Below are positions 19,370 to 29,200 of a stretch of DNA of 64,000 bases, one piece after another. The notes beneath the pieces were generated by a model, which saw only the letters and a program-made list of their open reading frames with translations, searched no databases and was not told the origin of the DNA. The number at the start of each line of letters is the position of its first letter. Position 1 is the stretch's first letter. The position numbers were made by a program, and so were the translations under genes. The stretch is from Winslowiella arboricola (lineage in GTDB: Bacteria; Pseudomonadota; Gammaproteobacteria; Enterobacterales; Enterobacteriaceae): contig NZ_JAODIM010000031.1 in assembly GCF_025527015.1 (NCBI RefSeq), positions 25,771 through 89,770 of the forward strand, in the 5' to 3' direction.

Positions 19370-19417
19370 TATTGCTCCTGCTGATGTGACCGATTTGTCA
19401 CTGGGATTCGCGGCGTC

Positions 19418-19440
19418 ATTATGCGTCAGTTTTATGACAG
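19418..19440 (-). promoter_or_regulatory. phoB promoter with Pho box
   Basis: On the minus strand CTGTCATAAAACTGACGC (19423-19440) is a Pho box in the -35 position, directly followed by a -10-like CATAAT (19418-19423). The arrangement is like that of the E. coli phoB promoter as I recall it. Confidence 0.85.
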
Positions 19441-19559
19441 ATTTATGAAAAATGCACGGGTCAAAATTGCCTTTGTCACAGTTTTTTGACCGCTGACTCA
19501 GCATTAGCGCAGCCGATTTTTTTCACTCTGTTTATAATCGGCCTTTCACGTTACCGTTT

Positions 19560-19685
19560 TATACCCTAAATAATTCGAGTTGCAGGAAGGCGGTAAGCCC
19601 GCTTAACCTGGGAGCATAGACAACTATGTGACCAGGGTAAGCGGGAGCGGCCAACGCACCTGCAGCTCGAAGTATGACGGGTATA
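19560..19685. repeat. ERIC element
   Basis: A 126-bp imperfect palindrome bounded by TATACCC and GGGTATA. Internal arms CGAGTTGCAGG and CCTGCAGCTCG pair, as do TAAGCCCGCTTA-like and TAAGCGGG segments. The segment TATGTGACCAGGGTAAGCG matches the widely used ERIC2 primer sequence at most positions. It fills the phoB-sbcD spacer and ends 11 bp before the sbcD start. Confidence 0.85.
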
Positions 19686-19696
19686 CAGGGAGATTT

Positions 19697-20914
19697 ATGC
19701 GCATTATCCACACCGCCGACTGGCACCTCGGCCAGTTCTTCTACACCAAAAGCCGTGCACCGGAACATCAGGCGTTTCTCGACTGGCTGATCCATACGGT
19801 AGTAGAACAGCAGATTGATGCGGTGATTGTCGCCGGCGATATCTTTGATACCGGCTCGCCGCCGAGCTATGCGCGTGAACTCTATAACCGTTTTATTGTG
19901 CAATTGCAGCAAACCGGCTGCCAGCTGGTGGTGCTGGGCGGCAACCATGATTCGGTGGCGACCCTGAATGAATCGCGCGATCTGCTGGCCTGCCTGAACA
20001 CACGGGTGATTGCCGCCGCCAGCGAGAATATTGCCGATCAGGTGCTGCTGCTTAATAACCGTCAGGGCCAACCCGGCGCATTGCTTTGCGCCATTCCGTT
20101 TCTACGTCCGCGCGATATTCTGCGCAGCCAGGCCGGACAATCGGGTCGTGAGAAGCAGCAAAGTCTGCTGGAAGCGATTAGTGAACACTATCAGCGCTGC
20201 TATCAGCATGCAGTGCAGCAGCGCGAAGAGCTGGACCTGCCGCTGCCGATTATCGCCACCGGCCATCTGACCACTATGGGCGTAACCAAAAGCGACGCGG
20301 TGCGCGATATCTATATTGGTACGCTGGAGGCTTTTCCGGCGCAGGCGTTTCCGCCCGCTGACTATATTGCCCTCGGACATATTCACCGCGCCCAGCGCAT
20401 CGCCGACAGCGAGCATATCCGCTACAGCGGTTCACCAATCCCGCTCAGTTTTGATGAAACCGGCAAGGCGAAAAGCGTGTTTCTGGTGGAGTTTGCCGGC
20501 CAGCAACGGCTGCGGGTAGAGGCGCTGGAGATCCCGCTGTTTCAGCCGATGAGCATGATTAAAGGCTCGCTGGCGGAAATTGAACAACAGCTGAAGCAGT
20601 TTACCGATGCCAGCAGCCCTGTCTGGCTGGATATTGAAATTGTCACCGCAGATTACCTTAACGATATTCAGCGACGCATTCAGGAGCTGACTGCCGATCT
20701 GCCGGTGGAAGTGGTGCTGTTACGGCGCAGCAGGGAACAGCGTGACAAGGTTATCGCCCGGCAGAACAACGAAACCCTGAGCGAACTGAGCGTCGAAGAA
20801 GTCTTCAACCGACGGCTGGCGCAGGAAGAGAGCAGCGACCCCGAACGACTGCAGCGGGCGCAACAGCTGTTTGCCATTACGCTTGATGCGGTGCGCAATG
20901 AGGTACAGCCATGA
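19697..20914 (+). CDS. sbcD: SbcCD nuclease subunit SbcD
   Basis: SbcD is the Mn2+-dependent nuclease subunit of the Mre11-Rad50-like SbcCD complex, which cuts hairpins and protein-blocked DNA ends. The 405-residue protein has the phosphoesterase motifs [32 protein letters not shown] and LGHIHRA. The frame extends 23 codons upstream into the ERIC element, but ATG at 19697 with CAGGGAG upstream gives the family start [12 protein letters not shown]. It overlaps sbcC by ATGA. Confidence 0.97.
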   Translation: MRIIHTADWHLGQFFYTKSRAPEHQAFLDWLIHTVVEQQIDAVIVAGDIFDTGSPPSYARELYNRFIVQLQQTGCQLVVLGGNHDSVATLNESRDLLACLNTRVIAAASENIADQVLLLNNRQGQPGALLCAIPFLRPRDILRSQAGQSGREKQQSLLEAISEHYQRCYQHAVQQREELDLPLPIIATGHLTTMGVTKSDAVRDIYIGTLEAFPAQAFPPADYIALGHIHRAQRIADSEHIRYSGSPIPLSFDETGKAKSVFLVEFAGQQRLRVEALEIPLFQPMSMIKGSLAEIEQQLKQFTDASSPVWLDIEIVTADYLNDIQRRIQELTADLPVEVVLLRRSREQRDKVIARQNNETLSELSVEEVFNRRLAQEESSDPERLQRAQQLFAITLDAVRNEVQP

Positions 20915-23900
20915 AAATTCTGACCCTGCGCTTTAAAAACCTCAACTCACTGAAAGGCGAGTGGAAAATTGACTTCACCGCCGAGCCCTTCGCCAGCAAT
21001 GGCCTGTTTGCGATTACCGGGCCGACTGGCGCGGGCAAAACGACCCTGCTCGATGCTATCTGTCTGGCGCTCTATCATCAGACCTCGCGTCTCGGCGGTA
21101 TCACCCAGTCGCAGAACGATCTGATTACCCGCGATACCGCGGAATGCCTGGCGGAAGTGGAGTTTGAGGTAAAGGGCGTCGCCTGGCGCGCATTCTGGAG
21201 TCAGAACCGCGCACGCGGGGCGGTTGACGGCAACCTGCAGGCGCCACGCGTCGAGCTGGCGCGCTGCGACGACAACCGCATTGTCGCCGATAAAGTGAAC
21301 GACAAGCTGAAAATCACCGAAACCCTGACCGGCCTCGATTTTAATCGTTTTACTAAATCGATGATGTTGTCGCAGGGCCAGTTCGCCGCCTTCCTTAATG
21401 CCAAAGCCAGTGAGCGCGCGGAGTTGCTTGAAGAGCTGACCGGCACCGATATTTATGGCCGCCTGTCGGTAGAAGTCTTTGAACGCTATAAAAGCACCCG
21501 TATCACGCTGGATAATTTACGCGCGCAGGCTTCCGGCATGGCGCTGCTGGATGAAGAGACGCGCCAGACACTGCAACAGCAGCTGGAACAGCTGATTGCG
21601 CAGGAACAAGTGCTCACTCAATCACTTAATGCGTACCAGCAACAGCATAAGCTGCAACAGGATATTAGTGCGCTGCAGCAACAGCTTACCGACGTGGAAA
21701 TGCAGCAACAACAGGCCAGCACCCAGCTGCACAGCCTGAGCGAACAGCAGCAACAGGCGGAAAATGCGCGTAAGCAGCTGAATGAGCAGCGCCAGCAGCA
21801 GGAAACGCTGATTAACGATCAGGTATTGCCGCTGGATTTGCGCATCGCCGCGCTGGATAAGCAGTGTCAGGATTTCAGTAAAACCCTTACTGAACAGCAA
21901 GTTGCCTGTCAACAAAAACAGCAAAACCGGCAACAGCAGCAGCGGGAAATACATACGCTGGAACAGCAGCGCCAGCAGCATCAGCAATGGCGTCAGCAGC
22001 ATGCCCAGGTCGCCGACTGGGGGCCATCGCTGTTGCAGTGGGGCGATCGTCTGGCTGCGTTACAAAAAAGCGAGCAAGCACTAACTTCGCAGCGAGAGCG
22101 TGAGCAGCAACAGCTGGAGAGCATCAACACGCAAAATCAGTCGGTTGTGCAGCAGGAGCAACAACTTGCGCCATTGCAGAAACAAACCGATGCAGCACAG
22201 CAGCAGCTGACCCAGGCGCAGCAGGCGCTGGATAGCCTGCAACAGCAGCAGCCCGAGGCGGCGCTGCGTGCATCCTTAGCGCAACTGCAACAGCAGCGTC
22301 CGCAGCGCCAACAGCTGGCGCAGATATCTTTGCAGCTGGTACAGCAATATCAGCAACAACACAAAGTGCAGCTGGCAATCCAGACGCTGACGCAGCAACT
22401 GGAGCATGATGAGCAACAGCTGACCGTGCTGCGCAATGGCTATAAAGAGAAAAAACAGCATCATCTCGATTTAAAAGCCCGTTGCGATCTGGAGAAACAG
22501 ATCACCGACCTGGCGCAGCACCGCGCCACGCTGCAACCCGACCAGCCCTGCCCGCTGTGTGGCTCCCGCCAGCATCCGGCGATTGCCGAATATCAGGCGA
22601 TTGAGCTTTCAGTCAGTCAGCAGCGTCTGCAACAGCTGGAAAACGAGCTGCAACAACTTTCGGAACAAGGCAGCGCTAAAGGCGAGCAGGTGCGGCTGAG
22701 TAAACAACAGCGGGAAAAGCAGCAACAAGAGCAGCAGCAGTTACAGGCTGATATCGAACAGCTGCTGCAACGCTGGCAGGCACTTTGTCAGCCGCTGGCG
22801 CTAAGCATCGGGCCGCAGGACAATACCGCGCTAAGCGAATGGCTGGCGCAACAGGAACAGCAGGAGAGCGTACAGCAGCAGGCGTTGCAGCAGCGGGATC
22901 AGAGCGCTCGCCACTGCCAGCAGGTCAGAGAAAATCTGCATGAAAAACAGCAGGCGCTGCAAAAATTGCAACAGTCATTGCAACTGGCGCGCCAGCAACT
23001 CGCTTACGCACAGCAGCATCTGGCGGAGCAGCAAAAACAGCAACAAGCTGATTCCGAACAGACGCAGCAATTACGTGATCAACTCAGCGCTCAGCTGGCG
23101 ACTTATCACTTCACCCTGCCCGCTCAGCAACAGACCGGGCACTGGTTAGCTGAACGTCAGGCACAGTGGCAACAGTGGCAACAGAGTGAGCAAGCGCTTA
23201 CTGAACTTGGCCCTAAACTGGCGGCATTACAAAGTCGTCAGGAGAGCGCAGGCAGCGAACTGGCAGAACGCGAACAGCAATTGCGTCGCAGTGAAACTGA
23301 GCTTAACACTGCCCGCCAGCAACTGGCGGAACAGCAACAGCAGCGCCAGCAACTGTTTGGCGATCGGCAGATCGCCGCGGTACGCCAGCAGCTGCAACAG
23401 CAAGCGGAACAGGCCGATGCGCAGTGCGCCGCAGTACAACAACGCTGGCTGACGGCACAGAACCAGATAAATACCCTGACCGGACAGCATAACTCACTAA
23501 TTAGCCAGCTCTCGGCACTGCAATTACGCCAGAAAGAGAGTGAAACCGCGCAGAGTATGAAGCTGTCGCCGCCACAGCTCGCGGAAGAGATAGAGGGCTT
23601 GCGCCTGCAAATTCGCGACAATGCGCAGCAGCAGGGCCAGGCGCGTCAGCAGTTAACCAGCGATCAGCAGCGGCGTCAGCAGCAGCAAGGACTATTGCAG
23701 CAGATTGCCGACGGTGAACAGCAGCTGGCGGACTGGGCATGGCTGAATGAGATGATTGGTTCTGCTAAGGGCGATAAATTCCGGAAATTTGCTCAGGGTC
23801 TGACGCTCGACCATCTGGTATGGCTGGCCAATAATCAGCTGGCTCGTCTGCATGGTCGTTATCTGTTAGAGCGTAAATCGCAGGAAGAGCTGGAGTTGCA

Positions 23901-24237
23901 GGTGATTGACACCTGGCAGGCCGATGCCCAGCGTGATACCCGCACGCTCTCCGGCGGCGAAAGTTTCCTCGTCAGTCTGGCGCTGGCGCTGGCGCTCTCC
24001 GATCTGGTCAGTGATAAAACCCGTATCGAATCGCTGTTCCTGGATGAAGGCTTCGGCACGCTGGATGCCGAAACCCTTGATACCGCGCTCGATGCCCTTG
24101 ATGCGCTGAATGCCAGCGGCAAAACCATTGGCGTCATCAGCCATGTCGAAGCGATGAAAGAGCGCATTCCGGTGCAGATTAAAGTGCGCAAAGTGAATGG
24201 CTTAGGTTATAGCAAGCTGGAGTCACCGACGGCCTGA
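20911..24237 (+). CDS. sbcC: SbcCD nuclease subunit SbcC
   Basis: SbcC is the Rad50-like ATPase that gates SbcD. The 1108-residue protein has an N-terminal Walker A GPTGAGKT (37-44), then two long coiled-coil arms around a zinc hook CPLC near residue 547. The C-terminal ABC signature is [18 protein letters not shown], with Walker [12 protein letters not shown]. It is about 60 residues longer than E. coli SbcC (1048). The arms are extremely rich in glutamine (runs of two to four Q), encoded by CAG/CAA repeats. The frame is intact. Confidence 0.97.
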   Translation: MKILTLRFKNLNSLKGEWKIDFTAEPFASNGLFAITGPTGAGKTTLLDAICLALYHQTSRLGGITQSQNDLITRDTAECLAEVEFEVKGVAWRAFWSQNRARGAVDGNLQAPRVELARCDDNRIVADKVNDKLKITETLTGLDFNRFTKSMMLSQGQFAAFLNAKASERAELLEELTGTDIYGRLSVEVFERYKSTRITLDNLRAQASGMALLDEETRQTLQQQLEQLIAQEQVLTQSLNAYQQQHKLQQDISALQQQLTDVEMQQQQASTQLHSLSEQQQQAENARKQLNEQRQQQETLINDQVLPLDLRIAALDKQCQDFSKTLTEQQVACQQKQQNRQQQQREIHTLEQQRQQHQQWRQQHAQVADWGPSLLQWGDRLAALQKSEQALTSQREREQQQLESINTQNQSVVQQEQQLAPLQKQTDAAQQQLTQAQQALDSLQQQQPEAALRASLAQLQQQRPQRQQLAQISLQLVQQYQQQHKVQLAIQTLTQQLEHDEQQLTVLRNGYKEKKQHHLDLKARCDLEKQITDLAQHRATLQPDQPCPLCGSRQHPAIAEYQAIELSVSQQRLQQLENELQQLSEQGSAKGEQVRLSKQQREKQQQEQQQLQADIEQLLQRWQALCQPLALSIGPQDNTALSEWLAQQEQQESVQQQALQQRDQSARHCQQVRENLHEKQQALQKLQQSLQLARQQLAYAQQHLAEQQKQQQADSEQTQQLRDQLSAQLATYHFTLPAQQQTGHWLAERQAQWQQWQQSEQALTELGPKLAALQSRQESAGSELAEREQQLRRSETELNTARQQLAEQQQQRQQLFGDRQIAAVRQQLQQQAEQADAQCAAVQQRWLTAQNQINTLTGQHNSLISQLSALQLRQKESETAQSMKLSPPQLAEEIEGLRLQIRDNAQQQGQARQQLTSDQQRRQQQQGLLQQIADGEQQLADWAWLNEMIGSAKGDKFRKFAQGLTLDHLVWLANNQLARLHGRYLLERKSQEELELQVIDTWQADAQRDTRTLSGGESFLVSLALALALSDLVSDKTRIESLFLDEGFGTLDAETLDTALDALDALNASGKTIGVISHVEAMKERIPVQIKVRKVNGLGYSKLESPTA

Positions 24238-24245
24238 AACCCTGG

Positions 24246-24264
24246 GGGCGCCGCAATGGCGCCC
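24246..24264. terminator. Hairpin between sbcC and the lipoprotein operon
   Basis: GGGCGCC/GGCGCCC with a 5-base loop between convergent stops. No T-run is present, so efficiency is uncertain. Confidence 0.55.
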
Positions 24265-24270
24265 GTGATA

Positions 24271-24918
24271 TCAGATTTTCGCGGCTTTTGCGCGCGGCCC
24301 GGCAAGAATGCCGCCATTAGTATTGGCAGTCAGTAAGCGATTGCTGGTGACAACCGCAACATCATGCGCGCCATCACCAACATTATTGGCAATCTGTTTT
24401 ACCGCCGCACTGACCAGCATCCCCACCAGTCCCTGATTACCATTATTTTGCTCGTTATTCGTCGCGGTGGCCAGGCCACTCCAGATCTGCTTACCGCTGC
24501 GCAGATCGACCAGTCTGGCCGTTGCGCTCACCCGCGTTACGCTGTCGATAACAATATATTTGGTGCCGTAATCGGTGATATCGATATACAGCGCCGCATC
24601 GGCGTTAAAGATGCTGCGCAGTTTTTCTGCACTGACGCTGCGAATATCGGTGGCGTTGGTTAAACCATTCTGCTGAAAAGTCTCTTCCACCACCGCCACC
24701 GGGAACACATAGTAGCCCGACTCGGCCAGCGGCTGTGTCACCAGCGAGGCGAAACTGTGCGCCGCATTGATATCCGTAGAGTGATTTTCCGCAGGCAGCA
24801 CCAGAATCGAAGCCGGTTTACTGGCGCGGAAAGCAGAATAATCGTACGGCGTTTTTTTCGCACAGCCGGTCAGGGTGATGGCGGCCAGCACGGCGACGAG
24901 GGTAAATATTTTTTTCAT
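24271..24918 (-). CDS. DUF799 (GNA1162-like) lipoprotein
   Basis: A 215-residue outer-membrane-type lipoprotein with lipobox LTGC (C19). The body, from KPASILVLPAENHSTDINAAHSF onward, has the pattern of the DUF799/GNA1162 family. The fold of that family is related to TolB-N/CsgG-like domains. It is the third gene of a compact operon: its ATG overlaps the DUF4810 stop as TAATG. The same trio of CsgG-like, DUF4810 and DUF799 proteins occurs in Neisseria around GNA1162. The function is unknown; a role in an envelope or secretion complex has been suggested for the family. Confidence 0.88.
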   Translation of the reverse strand: MKKIFTLVAVLAAITLTGCAKKTPYDYSAFRASKPASILVLPAENHSTDINAAHSFASLVTQPLAESGYYVFPVAVVEETFQQNGLTNATDIRSVSAEKLRSIFNADAALYIDITDYGTKYIVIDSVTRVSATARLVDLRSGKQIWSGLATATNNEQNNGNQGLVGMLVSAAVKQIANNVGDGAHDVAVVTSNRLLTANTNGGILAGPRAKAAKI

Positions 24919-25271
24919 TATTTTGCTCCCTGCTTATTACGCATCAGGAAATCCATATAGTGAGAAGACTCAGGAAAAGCGGCTTTCTCCGCGCTAAACT
25001 GGCTGAAGGCCAGATCAGGATGACCGGTATTGACATATAACAGACCGAGCTGGGCACGCAGTCCTGGAGCAACCGGTTTATTTTTGGCATTCGCCTGCTG
25101 AATAACCGCATTCAGCGTCGCAATCTCTTTTTCCGGCGCCGCGCTATGTTTGTAATAGCTATATAACGACGGCTGATATTCGCCCCAGTAATAGATATTT
25201 GCGCTTTTTTCAGCACAGGCGGTTAACAGCAAAGCGGTAGCCGCTGTCAGGGTAGTTTTCAGAACGCGCAT
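24918..25271 (-). CDS. DUF4810 lipoprotein
   Basis: A 117-residue small lipoprotein with lipobox LTAC (C19). The mature part is short and helical, contains YYWGEYQPSLYSYYKH, and ends in a TPR-like segment (GLLYVNTGHPDLAFSQFSAEKAAFPES). It sits 15 bp after the CsgG-like gene and overlaps the DUF799 gene, so strict co-expression is likely. I infer that it bridges or stabilises the two larger lipoproteins. Confidence 0.87.
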   Translation of the reverse strand: MRVLKTTLTAATALLLTACAEKSANIYYWGEYQPSLYSYYKHSAAPEKEIATLNAVIQQANAKNKPVAPGLRAQLGLLYVNTGHPDLAFSQFSAEKAAFPESSHYMDFLMRNKQGAK

Positions 25272-25286
25272 ATTATTCTCCGTTTA

Positions 25287-25964
25287 TTATTTAACCGCAC
25301 GCCAGGCGCCGGATTCAATTCCGCTGACCAGATGATTCACCGCTTCGCGAACCGCCAGATCCATCACTTTGCCATTAAGCGTGGAGTCATAACTGGCAGT
25401 GCCGCCAAAACCAATCACTTCGCGATTAGAGAGTGCATACTCACCGGCGCCCTGCACTGAATACACGACTTCAGAGGTGGCGACGTCGACAATATTCAGA
25501 TTGACCTTCGCATAAGCGACCTGCGTTTTACCGCGACCCAGAATGCCCCATAGCTGCTGGTCGCCAACTTCTTTACGGCCAAACTCAGTGATATCGCCAG
25601 TCACCACATAATCGGCGCCTTTGATTGACTGCACGCTGCGCTTGTAGCCGGCTTCCGCTTTCAGTTCGTCGAGGTTCGCGCGATCCAGTACGTTAAAACG
25701 CCCGGTCTGCTGCAGATGGGTGATCAGAATGGTTTTTGACTGGTTGCCGAGATGATCGACACCATCAGAGAAGATGCCATTCATATAAGCGGAGCGATTA
25801 TCAAATTTCCCCACGGCAATCGGGCTTTTTACCCCCTGATATACCGGCTGACTGGCGGCGGTAACCTGAGGCGCTTCGATGGTGCGTGAAGATTCGGTGG
25901 CGCAACCGCTGAGCACTGCGCAGCTGATTAACGTCAACGTAACAAGGCGATAATAGGTTTTCAT
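25287..25964 (-). CDS. CsgG/HfaB-family lipoprotein
   Basis: A 225-residue lipoprotein with lipobox LSGC (C21). It has the CsgG-family core: PIAVGKFDNRSAY, an ILITHLQQTGRFNVLDRANLDEL segment, ADYVVTGDITEFGRK and a C-terminal AVREAVNHLVSGIE helix. CsgG itself is the curli secretion pore of the outer membrane. This protein is shorter than E. coli CsgG (277), and no curli subunit, csgE or csgF gene is nearby. It is the first gene of the lipoprotein operon. Whether it forms a pore is unknown. Confidence 0.9.
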   Translation of the reverse strand: MKTYYRLVTLTLISCAVLSGCATESSRTIEAPQVTAASQPVYQGVKSPIAVGKFDNRSAYMNGIFSDGVDHLGNQSKTILITHLQQTGRFNVLDRANLDELKAEAGYKRSVQSIKGADYVVTGDITEFGRKEVGDQQLWGILGRGKTQVAYAKVNLNIVDVATSEVVYSVQGAGEYALSNREVIGFGGTASYDSTLNGKVMDLAVREAVNHLVSGIESGAWRAVK

Positions 25965-26275
25965 TTCTGTTCCATGAATAAATTAAAAAAACCAGCACCG
26001 CACGATTAATAACTCAGCAAAACCTGTTTTATAAAAGCCAGAGTCAGCAATAAAACAACTTGGTTTATTAGTGATAATTAAATTAACCAATAATTTATAT
26101 ACGTGACTAACTTATCTGCTTTATTTGCTCTTCCACCGATAAATGGCGGCCGCTGCAAGGCAGCAGAGGAATTATCTGTAAATGGTCTGGCAGTGCTGGA
26201 ATAACCTGTCAGCAGAACGCTAACCTTGTAAGCTATCGGCTGACATTAAAAAATCTTTAGCTATTTGGGTATAAA
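25965..26275. other. Divergent AT-rich spacer
   Basis: A 311-bp region between the divergent CsgG-like and TolA-like lipoprotein genes, AT-rich for most of its length. It must carry both promoters. I see no gene, strong palindrome or known operator. Confidence 0.5.
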
Positions 26276-26713
26276 ATGACATCAGCGAAACAGCGAACAG
26301 CGATGATGGCGGGCGGCATAGCCGGAGTGGCACTGATGCTGGCGGGGTGTCAGTCGGCAAATCATAGCAGGCAGGCGACTCCCTCAGCGCCTGACGCCCG
26401 TGAAGTGCAGGCCTGGGTGGAAAAACAGTGCGTTAAGCCGTCAGAAGATATGTCACAGCAAGATTGCCGCTATTTTTCGCAGATACAGTACCGGATCCAG
26501 CGCAATTTCTACGATGCTGAGCAGTTTGCCGGTCGCGAATGTACGCTGACGATTATCTGGGAACCCCAGGGCCGTTATAACGTATTAAGCGCTGTCGGCG
26601 ATGAGGAGTTGTGCAAAACGGCGTGGGGCGTGGTCAGCAGCGCCGATAATCTGCCGCCGCCGCCGGATAAACTCGCCAAAAAGTTTTTAATCAGGCTGCG
26701 GCCTGGGAGTTAA
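26276..26713 (+). CDS. Lipoprotein with TolA C-terminal-like domain
   Basis: A 145-residue lipoprotein with lipobox LAGC (C25 from this start). The mature part matches TolA domain III: a leading YRIQRNFYDAEQFAGRECTLTIIW, then an LC pair partner, then ADNLPPPPDKLAKKF. The two cysteines match the TolA-III disulfide. TolA's membrane anchor and long helix are absent. TolA-III binds TolB, Pal-side partners, colicins and phage proteins. The role here is unknown; competition with or support of Tol-Pal is possible. The ribosome site is weak, and an internal ATG pair at residues 10-11 is an alternative start. Confidence 0.82.
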   Translation: MTSAKQRTAMMAGGIAGVALMLAGCQSANHSRQATPSAPDAREVQAWVEKQCVKPSEDMSQQDCRYFSQIQYRIQRNFYDAEQFAGRECTLTIIWEPQGRYNVLSAVGDEELCKTAWGVVSSADNLPPPPDKLAKKFLIRLRPGS

Positions 26714-27780
26714 CCGGCCAGTTCATCCTGACGCCACTGGCGCGGGCTGATACCGAACCAGCGGCGGAAGGCGCGCGAAAAGGCGCTGACTTCCGAATAT
26801 CCCAGCAGCAGCGCCATTTCCGAAATCGGCAGCTGTTTTTGTTGCAGATAGTGAGTGGCCATTTCACAGCGCACTTTATCCACCAGCGCGGTAAAACTCA
26901 GCCCTTCATCGCGCAACCGACGCTGCAACGACCAGCTCGACAGTCCCATTTTTTCCGCCACTTCATCCAGTACCGGCTCGCCCTGTAACAGCGCCAGATG
27001 CACCTGCGATCGCGCCTGATCAACAATATTCTGCTGCGGCGCGCTACAGTTAAGCCGGCGGATCGCATCCTGCATTACGGTAAGCAGGATCGGATCGCTG
27101 TCCGGCATCGCCCGCGCCAGATCGCGTTTCGGGATCACCAGCGAATTAAACGGCTGATCAAAGTAGACCGGCGCATCAAACACTTTACAGTGCTCATGCC
27201 ACTGTTCCGGGCGTGGATGTTCAAAATGCACTTCACGCGGTGACCAGCTTTTGCCGGTGACATGACGGATCAGATTCATAATCATCCCCAGCGTCAGCTC
27301 AGCATCCTGACGACGACAGAGAATCGCGCCATGCCTGACCTGATAGTCAAAGCGCCAGCATTCGCCTCTGTCCACCAGCCGTGTCAGGGTGTCGTGCTGA
27401 TGAAAGGGAAACGCATTGACCACATTCTGTAGCGCCTGCTCAAGATTCGCCGAGCAGAGGCCGACATAACCAATCAGACCTAATGACTGCGGTTTAAACT
27501 GCTTGCCGTAGTGCAAACCGAAGTTATCAAACCCGGACGATCGCGCCGCTTCTTCCAGCACCCGACAGTAGTTGATCAGCCCGAGACTCAGGGTCGGACT
27601 GGCCAGCAGTTCAGGATCGATGCCGCTGACGCCGAAAATACGATCGACATCGCCGCCCTTATCACAGATAAAATCCCCCAATCCACTGGCTGCGGCGGCC
27701 AGTACACCGCGGTTGCTGGCAAACCCGGCGGCCAGCACGCCAGCCATCTCGGGTTGTCTGGTTATGACATTTTCCATCAT
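26710..27780 (-). CDS. AraC-family regulator with arabinose-binding-type N-terminal domain
   Basis: A 356-residue regulator of the OruR/ArgR-like AraC subgroup. An N-terminal ligand-type domain (about 25-230, with SLGLIGYVGLCSANLEQAL) is followed by a C-terminal double helix-turn-helix (about 255-350, ending GYSEVSAFSRAFRRWFGISPRQWR). Its 3' end overlaps that of the convergent TolA-like gene by 4 bp. It lies upstream of, and on the opposite side from, a kinase/permease pair, which are plausible targets. Relatives often control amino acid or amine catabolism. Confidence 0.88.
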   Translation of the reverse strand: MMENVITRQPEMAGVLAAGFASNRGVLAAAASGLGDFICDKGGDVDRIFGVSGIDPELLASPTLSLGLINYCRVLEEAARSSGFDNFGLHYGKQFKPQSLGLIGYVGLCSANLEQALQNVVNAFPFHQHDTLTRLVDRGECWRFDYQVRHGAILCRRQDAELTLGMIMNLIRHVTGKSWSPREVHFEHPRPEQWHEHCKVFDAPVYFDQPFNSLVIPKRDLARAMPDSDPILLTVMQDAIRRLNCSAPQQNIVDQARSQVHLALLQGEPVLDEVAEKMGLSSWSLQRRLRDEGLSFTALVDKVRCEMATHYLQQKQLPISEMALLLGYSEVSAFSRAFRRWFGISPRQWRQDELAG

Positions 27781-27932
27781 CGCCTCGCCTTGCGCTGCAA
27801 AATGTAGAGTTATGCTGATACAGCAGCAAGTTTCATACCAATCACAGTAGCGAGGATAATCAGCAGGTTAGCTGAGAGAAATCATCGGCCGGGCACCGCC
27901 AATGCGCATCCCTGCCCGATGATAGTGCAGAT

Positions 27933-28937
27933 TCAGGCGCCGACCGGCAGCTGTGTGGTGTCCAGATAGCGGCGGCACAGACGCACTGAATGATCGGCCC
28001 ATTGCGGCCCGAGGCTTTGCGCCATTTCCGTCTCGGCATGGGAACCGGCCCATGCCAGCAGCTGAATACGCCGCTGCATCAGCAGAGTCGGCACCAGCGC
28101 CATATCGGCATCGGAAATATGCGCCACCTGCTCGTAGCCGTGAATCCAGTGATCCACCCACTCGGCGGCACGTGGATGGTGTTCCACAAAGCTGATGGCG
28201 GCGGCAAGATCGTGCAAGTACCAGCCGAAACCGCAGTCGTCAAAGTCGATCACCCGCGTTTCACCCTTGTGCAGCAGCAGATTGGTCAGGCGCAGATCGG
28301 CATGGATCAGACCGTAACGATCGGCCCCTTTGCCATACTCTGCCAGCTCATCGCCAATCCGCGTAATCGCCTGCTCAACAATGGCGCGATCGGCGGTTTG
28401 CAGATTCGGTGCGTCCTGCCAGTGCCCCCAATGGCTGTCGGGACTGACCATGGTGTGGTGATCCCAGATAATGCGCTGAAAACCTGCCGGTCGCTGCCAC
28501 TGTCGGCTGTGCTGATGCAGACGAGCGGTGATATGGCCCAGCTGGCGGAAGGCGCGTGGATCAACATCGGTGGTTGGCATTTCGCCTTCGATCCAGTGAA
28601 ACAGTACCACATAACGCTCGCCGCCATCCGGCAGCGTCAGCGTCTGCACCGCTTCGCCCTGACGGTTTAGCACCGCTTGCGGCACCACAACACCGGTATC
28701 ACGCAAGGCATTCAGCCAGTGCAGCTCACTTTCGATATCCGCTTTCTGATGGTAATCACCGCGATGCAGGCGCAGAGCGTAGCGCTGGCCGTTAGCCACC
28801 AGCAGAAAAGTGGCGTTTTCAGATCGACACAGCAGGCTCAGTTCGCCCTGCAGCGCCGCCGGGTATTGTGCGAGGGCAGCGTGCGCCAGCGCGGTCAGCG
28901 CAGTGTTATCAAGGGTGTCATATTGTTTGGCACTCAT
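27933..28937 (-). CDS. Aminoglycoside-phosphotransferase-like kinase
   Basis: A 334-residue small-molecule kinase of the APH/choline kinase superfamily. It has the nucleotide-binding N-lobe (YALRLHRGDY) and the catalytic loop HADLRLTNLLL followed by the metal-binding DFDD. It resembles hydroxylysine/homoserine-type and SrkA-like kinases but is not SrkA. It is divergent from an ethanolamine-type permease across a 263-bp spacer. Phosphorylation of an imported amino alcohol is the simplest reading. Erwinia is known to use amino alcohols through O-phosphorylation. The phospho-lyase of that route is not in the window. Confidence 0.8.
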   Translation of the reverse strand: MSAKQYDTLDNTALTALAHAALAQYPAALQGELSLLCRSENATFLLVANGQRYALRLHRGDYHQKADIESELHWLNALRDTGVVVPQAVLNRQGEAVQTLTLPDGGERYVVLFHWIEGEMPTTDVDPRAFRQLGHITARLHQHSRQWQRPAGFQRIIWDHHTMVSPDSHWGHWQDAPNLQTADRAIVEQAITRIGDELAEYGKGADRYGLIHADLRLTNLLLHKGETRVIDFDDCGFGWYLHDLAAAISFVEHHPRAAEWVDHWIHGYEQVAHISDADMALVPTLLMQRRIQLLAWAGSHAETEMAQSLGPQWADHSVRLCRRYLDTTQLPVGA

Positions 28938-29200
28938 AAGTCAGGCTCCGTGGATAACAAAAGTGTTACCAGCATGTGATGCCTGACATCCGTTCGGCTT
29001 GACCGCAGACGACCCAATGTTGACCGCAGCGTACAGCGGGCGCTTTTCCTGCCTCTGAGTTGACTATAGATGACAAAACTTAGTGCGCCAGCGTCAAGTT
29101 TTCCCGGCCGCGGCGGCGTCATTATCAAACCCTGTTGGCAAGCGAAAACCGGGGCGAGGCGCTGACCTCGAAATAACAAGATAATAGCGGGGAGTGTAAT

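Noticed and set aside
20911..24237. CAG-rich region of sbcC as a CRISPR-like or tandem repeat array
   Set aside because: The repeats are irregular codon-level glutamine runs in one open frame, without fixed units or spacers.
25287..25964. Curli secretion gene csgG
   Set aside because: The protein is shorter than CsgG and no csgA, B, D, E or F is nearby; it fits the DUF4810/DUF799-linked CsgG-like group better.
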